A stretch of DNA of 64,000 nucleotides from Clostridia bacterium (GTDB lineage Bacteria > Bacillota > Clostridia > Lachnospirales > Lachnospiraceae). This document shows positions 54,893-62,970 of this stretch, piece by piece; positions within the stretch are counted from its first letter, which is position 1; every line of letters begins with the position of its first letter. The notes beneath the pieces are model-generated. The model made no database searches. It worked only from the letters and a program-made list of their open reading frames with translations, and was not told where the DNA came from. The DNA lies in NCBI GenBank assembly GCA_003249225.1, contig QKJQ01000027.1, forward strand, positions 310,001-374,000, in the 5' to 3' direction. The translations under genes and the position numbers were made by a program.

Positions 54893-54923
54893 AAAAATAA
54901 GAGAGGACCAAAAGATCCTCTCT
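54893..54923 (-). terminator. Intrinsic terminator of rhaA
   Basis: Arms 54900-54907 and 54916-54923 (AGAGAGGA/TCCTCTCT), 8-nt loop, followed on the minus strand by TATTTTTA. About 60 nt after the rhaA stop. Confidence 0.82.
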
Positions 54924-54981
54924 CTCATTTTTGTCTTTTTGCTTTGGTTCTTATTGTATGTTTTCTTGCGTGGTATCTTAC

Positions 54982-56238
54982 TTAAATTCTCTTGCTGAGT
55001 ACTTCTTTCTCATACTTCTCGATTTCATCGAACCAGGAGAGGTCAGAAGCTACACCGCAGGTCTCGCAGTATTTTGCCCATACATCTTCGAACGGAAGAA
55101 GCTTTGCCTCTTCCTGCATAACCATGAGCTTTGTAAAGCTGCTCTTATCCTGAAGGGACTTCAGTTCAGCGTTCGGAGTACAAAGAGCCATCAAAAGAGC
55201 CTTCTGAAGACTTCTAAAACCAACACTCCATGCGGAAATACGGTTAATGCTTGCATCAAAGAAATCAAGTGCAATATAGACACGGTCAAGAGCATCGCTG
55301 CGAACGATCTCTTTTGCAATCTCTTTTGTTTCATCATCCAAAAGAACAACGTGGTCTGAATCCCAGCGAACCGGTCTTGTAACGTGAAGGGCAAGTTCCG
55401 GGAAGAAGCAGAGCAGCGCCGGAATCTTATCCGATACCACTTCTGTCGGATGATAATGTCCATTATCCATCAGCGGAAGACATTTTTCTTTATGTTCGGA
55501 AGCAAAGCTTAATGTAAATTCAGCACTTCCGACTGTATAGGATTCCACACCAATACCAAACACCTTTGATTCAACGCATGGTTTAACAAGATTAAAATCA
55601 TAAGTCTCAGATAAGATCTTTTCAATGGAATCTTTATAACGCATTCTTGGTCCCATACGATCGGCCGGAATATCCTTGAATCCGTCACCGGTCCAGATAT
55701 TCATAACACATGGGATTCCTGTTTCTTTTGCAAAATAAGTCGAGATACGGATACATGCTTTTCCATGTTCGATCCAGAAATCACGAACTTCTTTATCCGG
55801 GTGGGAAAGTGTAAGTCCGTCCTTTTGCATCGGGTGAGAAAAGAAGGTCGGATTAAAATCAAGTCCTACATTATTTGCTTTCGCAAAATCAACCCACTTT
55901 TTAAAGTGCTTTGGCTCCAGCTTGTCACGGTCAGCATATTCGCCATCTTCAAAAATCGCATAGCATGCGTGAACATTCAGCTTCTTTGTTCCTGGATTTA
56001 GTTTCATTACCATTTCCATATCAGCGAATAACTCTTCCGGTGTTGTTGCTTTTCCCGGATAATTACCTGTTGTCTGGATACCACCACTAAGCGGTCCGTC
56101 CTGATCAAATCCTGTAACATCATCGCCCTGCCAGCAATGCAGTGCTACCGGTACGCTCTTTAACTTTGCAATGGCCGCATCGGTATCTACACCGGCTGCT
56201 GCAAAAATCTCTTTTGCTGATTCATATCTTGTACTCAT
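54982..56238 (-). CDS. rhaA: L-rhamnose isomerase
   Basis: Converts L-rhamnose to L-rhamnulose with Mn2+. 418 residues, full length for the family. Recognisable: VALHCWQGDDVTGF near the start, GLDFNPTFFSHP, MDNGHYHPTE and VRWDSDHVVLLDDE with metal-binding Asp and His, and ALDFFDASINRI. AGGAGGATAAG precedes the ATG. No rhamnulokinase or aldolase gene lies in the window, so the rest of the pathway must be elsewhere. An AraC regulator is encoded upstream across a region with 20-bp repeats. Confidence 0.95.
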   Translation of the reverse strand: MSTRYESAKEIFAAAGVDTDAAIAKLKSVPVALHCWQGDDVTGFDQDGPLSGGIQTTGNYPGKATTPEELFADMEMVMKLNPGTKKLNVHACYAIFEDGEYADRDKLEPKHFKKWVDFAKANNVGLDFNPTFFSHPMQKDGLTLSHPDKEVRDFWIEHGKACIRISTYFAKETGIPCVMNIWTGDGFKDIPADRMGPRMRYKDSIEKILSETYDFNLVKPCVESKVFGIGVESYTVGSAEFTLSFASEHKEKCLPLMDNGHYHPTEVVSDKIPALLCFFPELALHVTRPVRWDSDHVVLLDDETKEIAKEIVRSDALDRVYIALDFFDASINRISAWSVGFRSLQKALLMALCTPNAELKSLQDKSSFTKLMVMQEEAKLLPFEDVWAKYCETCGVASDLSWFDEIEKYEKEVLSKRI

Positions 56239-56300
56239 CTTATCCTCCTGTTGCTGAAGCGGTTACTCTTCAACGTCTTCAAATGTACATGTTTCCTGCT

Positions 56301-56380
56301 CGTGTGATTACGTTACTTCTCGTGTGATTACGTTACTTCTCGTGTGATTACATTACTTCTCGTTTCATTATGTCAGCTTT
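56301..56380. repeat. 20-bp direct repeats upstream of rhaA
   Basis: Two identical 20-bp units (56301-56320 and 56321-56340; CGTGTGATTACGTTACTTCT) and a third with one change (56341-56360), then a degenerate fourth copy to 56380. They lie 63 bases upstream of rhaA, between it and the AraC gene. A 20-bp head-to-tail period is close to two helical turns, the phasing AraC/RhaS-type activators use. Confidence 0.9.
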
Positions 56381-56446
56381 CAATGTCTTGATTTTACATG
56401 ATTTATATCAGATAGTAAAGTGAGTAAAATGACCAAAAAAGTGTCC

Positions 56447-57403
56447 TTATTTGCATCTGTATTTATTCGGTGATATTCCGTAGTATTTTTGAAATGTCCT
56501 GTGAAAATAGCTGATATTCTCATATCCAACTGTTTCTCCGATCTCATTCACCTTCATCGTTGTTGTTTTAAGAAGATAGGCAGCCTGACTCATTCTCTTA
56601 TCCTGTAGCAGTTCAGTGAACGTCTTGCCGGCTTGTCTTCTGATCTCTCTGCTGAGCCACCATACATTATAATGCATTTCTTCAGCCAGATCCTGCAACA
56701 ATCCGTCTCGGTAGTTCTCCTCAATAAACCGCAATACCTGCAGCATAATCTGCTGCTTTTCAAAAATCGGTTCGCTTTTCAGCTTATCCGTATAATCAGC
56801 AAGGTGAAGGAACAAAAGTCCCATGGTCAGCTGATTTCTGCTCCTGCTGTTTTGCTGATGACTTACAAGTGTCCAGATCAGATTCTCGATCAGGTTTTGG
56901 ATCGGCAGTATGTCCGATACTTCAAAATGAAGATAACCCATCTCACTTTTCTGACCGCGAAGACAGTTCACAAGGAATTTGCGGATAAGATTATCTTCTT
57001 CTCCGATCATCTGAATGGCGGTATCAAAAAACTGAGGCCAGATGATAAAATTGACTGCAATATCACCTTCCCCTGCCGGATAAATTTCCTGTGTGGCATT
57101 CTGGTTCAGGATCAGTATCTCACCTTCCCGGACAACGACCTCCGAATCATTTATCCTATGTTTTGTTGTTCCCTGGCACATATAGACCATCTCAACATAA
57201 TTATGCGTATGCTTTGGAAAGTAAGCAAATCGTGTGTGCGGTCGAAGCGTTATAAGTTTACCCTTTTCAAGAAAATGCTCCCAGTCAACTTCTGCTGAAT
57301 TTTCCTGCATATAAATGCTTCGGTTGATCTCAGATCTTCCCGATAACAGCTCCTGCTCTTCTATCGTGATCTTTTTCAGCTGCTCCAGTAATAAAATATC
57401 CAT
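56447..57403 (-). CDS. AraC family regulator, probable rhamnose regulator
   Basis: 318 residues: N-terminal cupin-like domain (about 50-150, with RFAYFPKHTHNYVEMVYMCQG and ILILNQN) and a C-terminal double HTH (about 220-318, ending YGISPNKYRCK). Its place directly upstream of rhaA on the same strand suggests it activates rhaA in response to rhamnose or rhamnulose, possibly through the 20-bp repeats; this is inference. GGGAGACT precedes the ATG. No terminator is evident between it and the repeats. Confidence 0.87.
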   Translation of the reverse strand: MDILLLEQLKKITIEEQELLSGRSEINRSIYMQENSAEVDWEHFLEKGKLITLRPHTRFAYFPKHTHNYVEMVYMCQGTTKHRINDSEVVVREGEILILNQNATQEIYPAGEGDIAVNFIIWPQFFDTAIQMIGEEDNLIRKFLVNCLRGQKSEMGYLHFEVSDILPIQNLIENLIWTLVSHQQNSRSRNQLTMGLLFLHLADYTDKLKSEPIFEKQQIMLQVLRFIEENYRDGLLQDLAEEMHYNVWWLSREIRRQAGKTFTELLQDKRMSQAAYLLKTTTMKVNEIGETVGYENISYFHRTFQKYYGISPNKYRCK

Positions 57404-57467
57404 AGTCTCCCACTTCCAAAAAGTTAAAACAAATTTATCAATATGTATCTTTGTTGTCTTACTCCTT

Positions 57468-58142
57468 TTATATCATATCCTCCTTTGGTACTTCAACTGC
57501 TTCCTGAACAGAGAAAGAAAAAAAGTTCAGTTTTTGTTTTAGAAATCTGGCAATCGAGCCAACAAGAATTGCTGCAATTACAGTACCTTCTCTTACCCCG
57601 GCAAGACGGTGCAGAACAATAATGCCAATAACTGCCGCTCCCACTGCCATCACAGAGTCAAAAACAACTTTGGTCCTGCCAAAGTCTGTATGATAGGTCT
57701 TTGAAACAGCATTGACAAAAGACTCTCCGGGCAGCATTACAACGTCAGCGATCATTTCAAGGTATACACCAACCCCAAGAATTGCACATCCAAAGAGTAA
57801 GGATAAAAGTTTTGCAGGATAGGATACAGGAGTAACACCTGACAACCAGTTCATGGTCAGATCGATGAACCAGGAGAATAAAAAAGAAACAGGGATCTGC
57901 AAAAGGTATTCTTTCGGGAATTTTTTTCTCATTATGATGATCTGCAGAACGATTAAAACAAGGCTCATATATAAGGTAAAGACTCCAAGCGTCGGCGGAT
58001 AAGCAAGGCTTAAGGTATAGGGAATACTGGAGATCGGCGATGTGCCAAGACTGGCTTTTGTTACAAAACTTACCCCAAATGAATTAATAAACAATCCCAA
58101 CAAAAAAATCAAATATCTCTTTATCACACTTTTATATCTCAT
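57468..58142 (-). CDS. YczE/YitT-like integral membrane protein
   Basis: 224 residues with five to six membrane helices. N-terminal motif FLLGLFINSFGVSFVTKASLGTSPISS and LGVGVYLEMIADVVMLPGE mark the YczE/YyaS group, whose function is unknown; some members lie beside regulators or transporters. GGAGG before ATG 58142 selects this start rather than one 54 codons upstream that overlaps a promoter. It lies 64 nt upstream of the AraC gene; the two may share a transcript. Confidence 0.83.
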   Translation of the reverse strand: MRYKSVIKRYLIFLLGLFINSFGVSFVTKASLGTSPISSIPYTLSLAYPPTLGVFTLYMSLVLIVLQIIIMRKKFPKEYLLQIPVSFLFSWFIDLTMNWLSGVTPVSYPAKLLSLLFGCAILGVGVYLEMIADVVMLPGESFVNAVSKTYHTDFGRTKVVFDSVMAVGAAVIGIIVLHRLAGVREGTVIAAILVGSIARFLKQKLNFFSFSVQEAVEVPKEDMI

Positions 58143-58212
58143 TACATTTCCTCCACGTATGTCATAGATTCCTATCTCTGCGATTCTCCATAACATATAA
58201 ATTTTATATTTC

Positions 58213-58240
58213 ATTATGAGGTCAGTTTCCTTTATGTCAA
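58213..58240 (-). promoter_or_regulatory. Promoter of the YczE-like gene
   Basis: Minus strand TTGACA (58235-58240), 16-bp spacer, CATAAT (58213-58218), directly after the preceding terminator. Confidence 0.7.
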
Positions 58241-58241
58241 G

Positions 58242-58280
58242 AAAAAAGTGTATTTGAACGTTAAAAACATTCAAATACAC
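58242..58280 (-). terminator. Intrinsic terminator of the GGDEF-EAL gene at 58301
   Basis: Perfect 11-bp arms (58248-58258 and 58270-58280), 11-nt loop, six T on the minus strand; 20 nt after the stop codon. Confidence 0.88.
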
Positions 58281-58300
58281 GGAATGATTTTTTTTCCAAA

Positions 58301-60256
58301 TCACTTTACATAGGAATAATTGACTTTATTCAATGCATCTTCTTCTGACAAGGGCTTATCAAAATAATATCCCTGTATCATATCGCAGCCATATTCTTTC
58401 AGTATTTCGACTTGCTCTAGTTCTTCTACCCCTTCTGCAATGCTCACAAAATGCATTCCCTTTGAAAGAATCAGAATAGATTTCAGCAGTTCCTTCGCCT
58501 CACTTGAATTCCGAACAATATCTACAAATGCTTTGTCTATCTTCAGTACCTGAATCGGAAGATTATAAAGATAGCTCAAGGATGAATACCCTGTGCCAAA
58601 ATCATCGAGATATATACTGATTCCAAGTTCCCTGATTTCTTCGAGCACTTCTTTTGCCTGTATCATATTCTCAATATAAGCCGTCTCTGTTATTTCGAAA
58701 GCTATGTTCTTGCTACTCACATTCGTAATGTCAATATAATGCTTTATCATTTCCATAAAAGAGGAATCCAAAAGCTGCTTTGGTGATATATTGATAGAAA
58801 TCACTATTTTTTCGTTCTCTGCGGCAGCCTTTTTTGCAAAGTCCATAGCATTCTTCAGGACAACATAACCAATTTCTACAATCTGTCCGGTCTGTTCTGC
58901 TACTTCAATAAACTCACTCGGATACACTGTGCCAAGTTCGTTCGACTGCCATCTGACCAATGCTTCATATCCTTCGATACCCAGTGAATCTATGTATACT
59001 TTCGGCTGATACACATTGTAGAATTCATTATTCTTTACTGCATCACTGATCATGCGAAAGATTTTATAATGGCGCTGCATTTTCTCATAATAAACCTCTT
59101 CAAATACGGCAAGGCTTCCTTTGTCCTTCTCTTTAACATTCTGCATGACCATCTCAGCATTCCGTACCAGTTCTGTGATTCCAATGTCTTTTGCAGAATC
59201 AGCAATTCCTATGCTGGCTTTTACCTGCAATTCAACATTTTCTATTTTAATGTTCATGAACACTGCTTTCAATGCCTTTTCAACAGCCTCATCTGTCATG
59301 TTCTTATCAACTGTGAAAACAAACGTATCACCATCTGTTCTTGTCAGATAATTGATCTGCTGCTTTTGATTGATCAGCTGTGAAGCAATCTCTTTTAAAA
59401 TAATGTCTCCGACCTGATATCCAAACGAATTGTTGATGTACCTGAAATTATCAATATTAAATGCCACAAGACGAAATGGTTCATAGTCCTGTTGCTTTAT
59501 AGTATGCTCCATGACTTTTGCAAATCCACTCCAGTTCAAGGCTTCCGTCAGATTATCATGGGACAGGCGGTATACATTATCTGCATTGAGTCTTGTCAGT
59601 TCTTCGTACTGAACCCGGATTTCCTCTTCTGCCGTAGCATAACTTTCATTCAATGTCAGAAGTTCATTGTTCTGTGCTTTGATATCCTTTAATTGCTCCT
59701 GATAGATACTTTCGAATTCCTGATACATCTGAATTCCTTTGAACAGCGAAAAATTCAGAAGTATGAACATCCCGCCTATATTAAAACAATAGCCAAGCCC
59801 GAATTCAATCGTATGGCCCACTCCACGAATACTAAAGAATAAAATAAGTGCCATGCTGACAATTGCCTGTATGGTCAGATGCTTTTTTGACATGCTCAGG
59901 TAAACAATAACGGTAAAAACAAACAGAGCAGTACCGGATGTCGTAAGATATTTGTTTACCGAAATCATACTGATTAAGAGTACATAAAAGAGTGAAATGG
60001 CCAGATATATTTTAAGACGAATCTCATTATTTGTTACTTTCTTTTTTATGATTATAAGGATACAATGAAAAAATACAGAAACAAAGAAGAACAAGACAGA
60101 CAAAAACACCTTGTAAGAAGTCTCATATAATGAAAGTATAATTGTGGGCACTGATACAATATATGTAATAAGAACTGCTAATAAGTATATATCGTGAATT
60201 GTATTTGCACGAATCTGCCGATATCGGTTTTCCAGATTTTTAGTAAGTTCTTTCAT
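58301..60256 (-). CDS. Membrane GGDEF-EAL protein, probable c-di-GMP phosphodiesterase
   Basis: 651 residues. About six membrane helices (residues 20-180), a short coiled coil (195-225), then a GGDEF domain (about 235-390) and an EAL domain (about 400-640). The GGDEF site reads RTDGDTF, missing the first Gly and the catalytic Glu, so synthesis is unlikely. The EAL site looks complete: YEALVRW, SINISPKQL, EITET, LDDFGTGYSSL, LKIDKAFV, IAEGVE, QGYYF. It should degrade c-di-GMP, with the degenerate GGDEF perhaps a GTP-binding regulator. AAGGAT lies before the ATG. Confidence 0.92.
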   Translation of the reverse strand: MKELTKNLENRYRQIRANTIHDIYLLAVLITYIVSVPTIILSLYETSYKVFLSVLFFFVSVFFHCILIIIKKKVTNNEIRLKIYLAISLFYVLLISMISVNKYLTTSGTALFVFTVIVYLSMSKKHLTIQAIVSMALILFFSIRGVGHTIEFGLGYCFNIGGMFILLNFSLFKGIQMYQEFESIYQEQLKDIKAQNNELLTLNESYATAEEEIRVQYEELTRLNADNVYRLSHDNLTEALNWSGFAKVMEHTIKQQDYEPFRLVAFNIDNFRYINNSFGYQVGDIILKEIASQLINQKQQINYLTRTDGDTFVFTVDKNMTDEAVEKALKAVFMNIKIENVELQVKASIGIADSAKDIGITELVRNAEMVMQNVKEKDKGSLAVFEEVYYEKMQRHYKIFRMISDAVKNNEFYNVYQPKVYIDSLGIEGYEALVRWQSNELGTVYPSEFIEVAEQTGQIVEIGYVVLKNAMDFAKKAAAENEKIVISINISPKQLLDSSFMEMIKHYIDITNVSSKNIAFEITETAYIENMIQAKEVLEEIRELGISIYLDDFGTGYSSLSYLYNLPIQVLKIDKAFVDIVRNSSEAKELLKSILILSKGMHFVSIAEGVEELEQVEILKEYGCDMIQGYYFDKPLSEEDALNKVNYSYVK

Positions 60257-60283
60257 ATGTCATATCCTTATCGAATAAGTATT

Positions 60284-60329
60284 ACGTGAAAAACATAGTA
60301 ACAAAAGAACGTTCTATGTAATTACACGT
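60284..60329. promoter_or_regulatory. Imperfect inverted repeat in the leader of the GGDEF-EAL gene
   Basis: ACGTG (60284-60288) and ACATAG (60293-60298) pair with CTATGT (60314-60319) and CACGT (60325-60329) around a central GAACGTTC. It may be an operator or an RNA structure; no known riboswitch class is matched. Confidence 0.35.
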
Positions 60330-60394
60330 TTTCTGTATATCACTGCCGAATTTGTGATTTCATTGATACTTTATTATGTTCTGCATTTTAATAT

Positions 60395-60419
60395 GAAAAA
60401 ATACTTTCTGTCAAGTATT
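60395..60419 (-). terminator. Terminator overlapping the end of the second GGDEF-EAL gene
   Basis: 7-bp arms 60400-60406 and 60413-60419 followed on the minus strand by TTTTT. The 3' arm begins at the stop codon itself. Weak in GC, so termination efficiency is uncertain. Confidence 0.5.
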
Positions 60420-62733
60420 ATTGTGCAATAGAACTTACAATCCATTTCTCTTCGACCTCATTGAGCGGCAACGGTTTCGAAAAGTAATAACCCTGGATCT
60501 CATCACAGCCAAGTTCTTTCAGACAATTCCATTGTTCTTCTGTCTCAACTCCTTCTGCTATTACTTTTATATGTTTCGCTTTTGCTATCGTCATCACCAT
60601 CTGAACAATTGCAATGGAATCTAATTCATTTTCAATATTATCAACAAGTTCCTTTGCTATCTTTATTCTGTCAATTGGAAGATTTTTCAGATAATACAGT
60701 GAAGAATAACCGGTACCAAAATCATCAATCGCTATTGCAACACCAATTTCCCTGATGTCTTTAAGGATTCGCTGCACATTGATATTATTTTCGATCTGTT
60801 GGCTTTCTGTAATCTCGACTTCAAAAAACTCTGGATTCACGTGATACATATTGATTATTTTTTTTAGATTTTTTACAAAATCTGCTTCAATCAGCTGTTT
60901 GACTGATATATTAACGGCAATTTTAAAATCCTTTCCCGTCTTATCCTTCCATATTGCATACTGGCATGCGGCTTGTTCCAAAATCCAGTAGCCAAGCGGA
61001 ATGATAACCCCGGTCTCTTCTGCAAGAGGTATGAATTCCAGCGGTGACAAAAAGTTCTTTCCTCCTTCGTACCACCGGATCAGGGTTTCAAACCCGCAAA
61101 GCTTTCCGGTGTCACAATAGACCTGTGGCTGATAGAACAGCATGAATTCTTTATCATAGGCAACCTTTTTTAGTTTTAGTTCTATCATATGTCTGTTATA
61201 AGAAAGATCACCGATTTTCTCACTATAGAACTGGATTCTGTTATACCCTGCCGTCCTGGCCTGTGTCATTGCTATGTCAGCGTTCTTAACAAGGTTTTCA
61301 CCTTTTATGGTGTCCCGCGGAAAACATGCAATACCTATATTTACCGTGACCCTGATGGTATTCTCCTCCACGTTAAAGACCTCCTCACATCGATTAATAA
61401 TATCTTTCGCAAGGAGTTCTGCATAATAATCCGCCTCTTTCCCACTGATCATAAAGACGAAGACATCGTCCGAATAGGACGCAACGATACCCTGATATTC
61501 TTTGGCAAGTGTCATGAACTGCGCGGATAAAATTCGGATCAGTTTTTCTGAAAACTCGATACCATACAAATGCTTAATTGCTTTGGATTTATTCTGATCA
61601 ACATACAAAACAGCAATAACCTCCTCATGCTTGAGGTTTACCAGCTTATTCTGCAGCTCTGTATCAAAATATCTCCGATTGAACAGTCCCGAAATGTAAT
61701 CTGTATTCATAAGTGTCGTAACTTCCTGTGTACGTTCCTCGACCATCTTTTCGAGATCTGCTACATTGTTTTTTTCGAGCAACAGCAATTTTTCCTGAAA
61801 AGCAACTTTTTGTGAGATATTAACCAGCATATAATAGATCAATATGACAACGATCAAAAAGATAAAATACTCAACTTCACTTCTTCGATAAATAAAAACA
61901 ACAAGTGGAACCAAAAGAACACTCCACTCAAAGCCCAATCGATAGGTCCGCTTTGCATTTTTTCTTTTTTCTGTCTTTACTGATTTTCCGAATACTTTTT
62001 GAAAGGCCGATACTGACAAGAAGAAAAATGCAAGGATGTATCCTCCATCCAGCCAGGAATTAGGATCATATTCCGTAAATAATATCTGATAATAATAGAT
62101 AAGATCGACAATAACAAAAAGCAATCCGCCGAAGACAAATATTTTTCTGTAAAAGGGAGGCTGTACCTGTCTTGTCGAAAATGTCCACACACTGATCCAG
62201 GCATACAGCACAAGATCAATTAAGACACAAAGAAATGATATCGGATCTTCCAAGAGCATCTGAATCGATGTTGTATCTTTTTGAAATACAAAAAGCCAAA
62301 GCAAGGTCCCTGAGCAAATAATGAAGATTGCGGTATCAAAAAGAGCCTGAAGCTTATTCATTTTTATAAAATCCTTATATCCGGCAAGCATCATACCTAT
62401 AAGAAATAAAATATTGGTCAAAGCATAACCATAGACCGTAAGAAAATTATCATTCGGATCCTGGTGAAGAAAAATAGTCTGAATTCCCCACCATGTATCA
62501 CATATTGCCCATGCAAGCAAAGCAATGGTAATCAGCCATCCAAACAGTTTTAAACTGGAAATGTTCTGCTTCATGACGTATCCATAGAACAGACAGCCAG
62601 TAAAGATGAGCATTAATGGCGGAGCTGTAATATCTCCTATAAAATCACTCTCTGTTAGTATAGCATACAAATAAAACAACATAAGAAATACAATAAAACT
62701 CCAGATTGCAACATGTGTTTTTTTATTCACCAT
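60418..62733 (-). CDS. Membrane GGDEF-EAL protein with degenerate GGDEF
   Basis: 771 residues: about eight membrane helices (10-320), a short coiled coil, a GGDEF domain (about 345-500) whose site reads SYSDDVF and so should be inactive, and an EAL domain (about 510-765). The EAL Glu is kept in FETLIRW, with VNISVKQL, EITES, IDDFGTGYSSL, IAEGVETEEQ and IQGYYF; one difference is KIA in place of KID. Phosphodiesterase activity is likely but less certain than for its neighbour. It may have arisen as a distant duplicate of that gene. AAGAAGG precedes the ATG. Confidence 0.9.
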   Translation of the reverse strand: MVNKKTHVAIWSFIVFLMLFYLYAILTESDFIGDITAPPLMLIFTGCLFYGYVMKQNISSLKLFGWLITIALLAWAICDTWWGIQTIFLHQDPNDNFLTVYGYALTNILFLIGMMLAGYKDFIKMNKLQALFDTAIFIICSGTLLWLFVFQKDTTSIQMLLEDPISFLCVLIDLVLYAWISVWTFSTRQVQPPFYRKIFVFGGLLFVIVDLIYYYQILFTEYDPNSWLDGGYILAFFFLSVSAFQKVFGKSVKTEKRKNAKRTYRLGFEWSVLLVPLVVFIYRRSEVEYFIFLIVVILIYYMLVNISQKVAFQEKLLLLEKNNVADLEKMVEERTQEVTTLMNTDYISGLFNRRYFDTELQNKLVNLKHEEVIAVLYVDQNKSKAIKHLYGIEFSEKLIRILSAQFMTLAKEYQGIVASYSDDVFVFMISGKEADYYAELLAKDIINRCEEVFNVEENTIRVTVNIGIACFPRDTIKGENLVKNADIAMTQARTAGYNRIQFYSEKIGDLSYNRHMIELKLKKVAYDKEFMLFYQPQVYCDTGKLCGFETLIRWYEGGKNFLSPLEFIPLAEETGVIIPLGYWILEQAACQYAIWKDKTGKDFKIAVNISVKQLIEADFVKNLKKIINMYHVNPEFFEVEITESQQIENNINVQRILKDIREIGVAIAIDDFGTGYSSLYYLKNLPIDRIKIAKELVDNIENELDSIAIVQMVMTIAKAKHIKVIAEGVETEEQWNCLKELGCDEIQGYYFSKPLPLNEVEEKWIVSSIAQ

Positions 62734-62843
62734 ATGCCATACCTTCTTTCCTACTTCTTTCCTACTATTATCCTATTATACTAGATTTCACTTCACGTCA
62801 CAATATATTATTAATAAAATAGCACTTTTTATTTATTTAATTA

Positions 62844-62890
62844 TCTCTTATTGTGTGTTTTGTTAACTTAATTTCTCTTTTTGTGTGTTT
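62844..62890. repeat. Pair of 17-bp direct repeats
   Basis: TCTCTTATTGTGTGTTT at 62844-62860 and a copy with one change at 62874-62890, start to start 30 bp. They lie in the A/T-rich gap between the GGDEF-EAL gene and the CobW-type gene terminator; possibly regulator half-sites or drift. Confidence 0.55.
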
Positions 62891-62894
62891 CCAA

Positions 62895-62944
62895 AACAAA
62901 AAATAGAAGTACTTTACAATTCAGCGAAGAATTAAAATACTTCT
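62895..62944 (-). terminator. Intrinsic terminator of the CobW-type GTPase gene
   Basis: Long imperfect hairpin (62905-62922 with 62929-62944; AGAAGTA/TACTTCT outer pairs) followed on the minus strand by ATTTTTTGTTTT, 27 nt after the stop. Confidence 0.82.
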
Positions 62945-62970
62945 GTCTTTCTCTTTAATAAAATCTAATT

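Noticed and set aside
56301..56380. CRISPR-like repeat array
   Set aside because: Units are contiguous 20-bp copies with no spacers and no cas genes nearby; the 12-bp and 14-bp arrays fail for the same reason.
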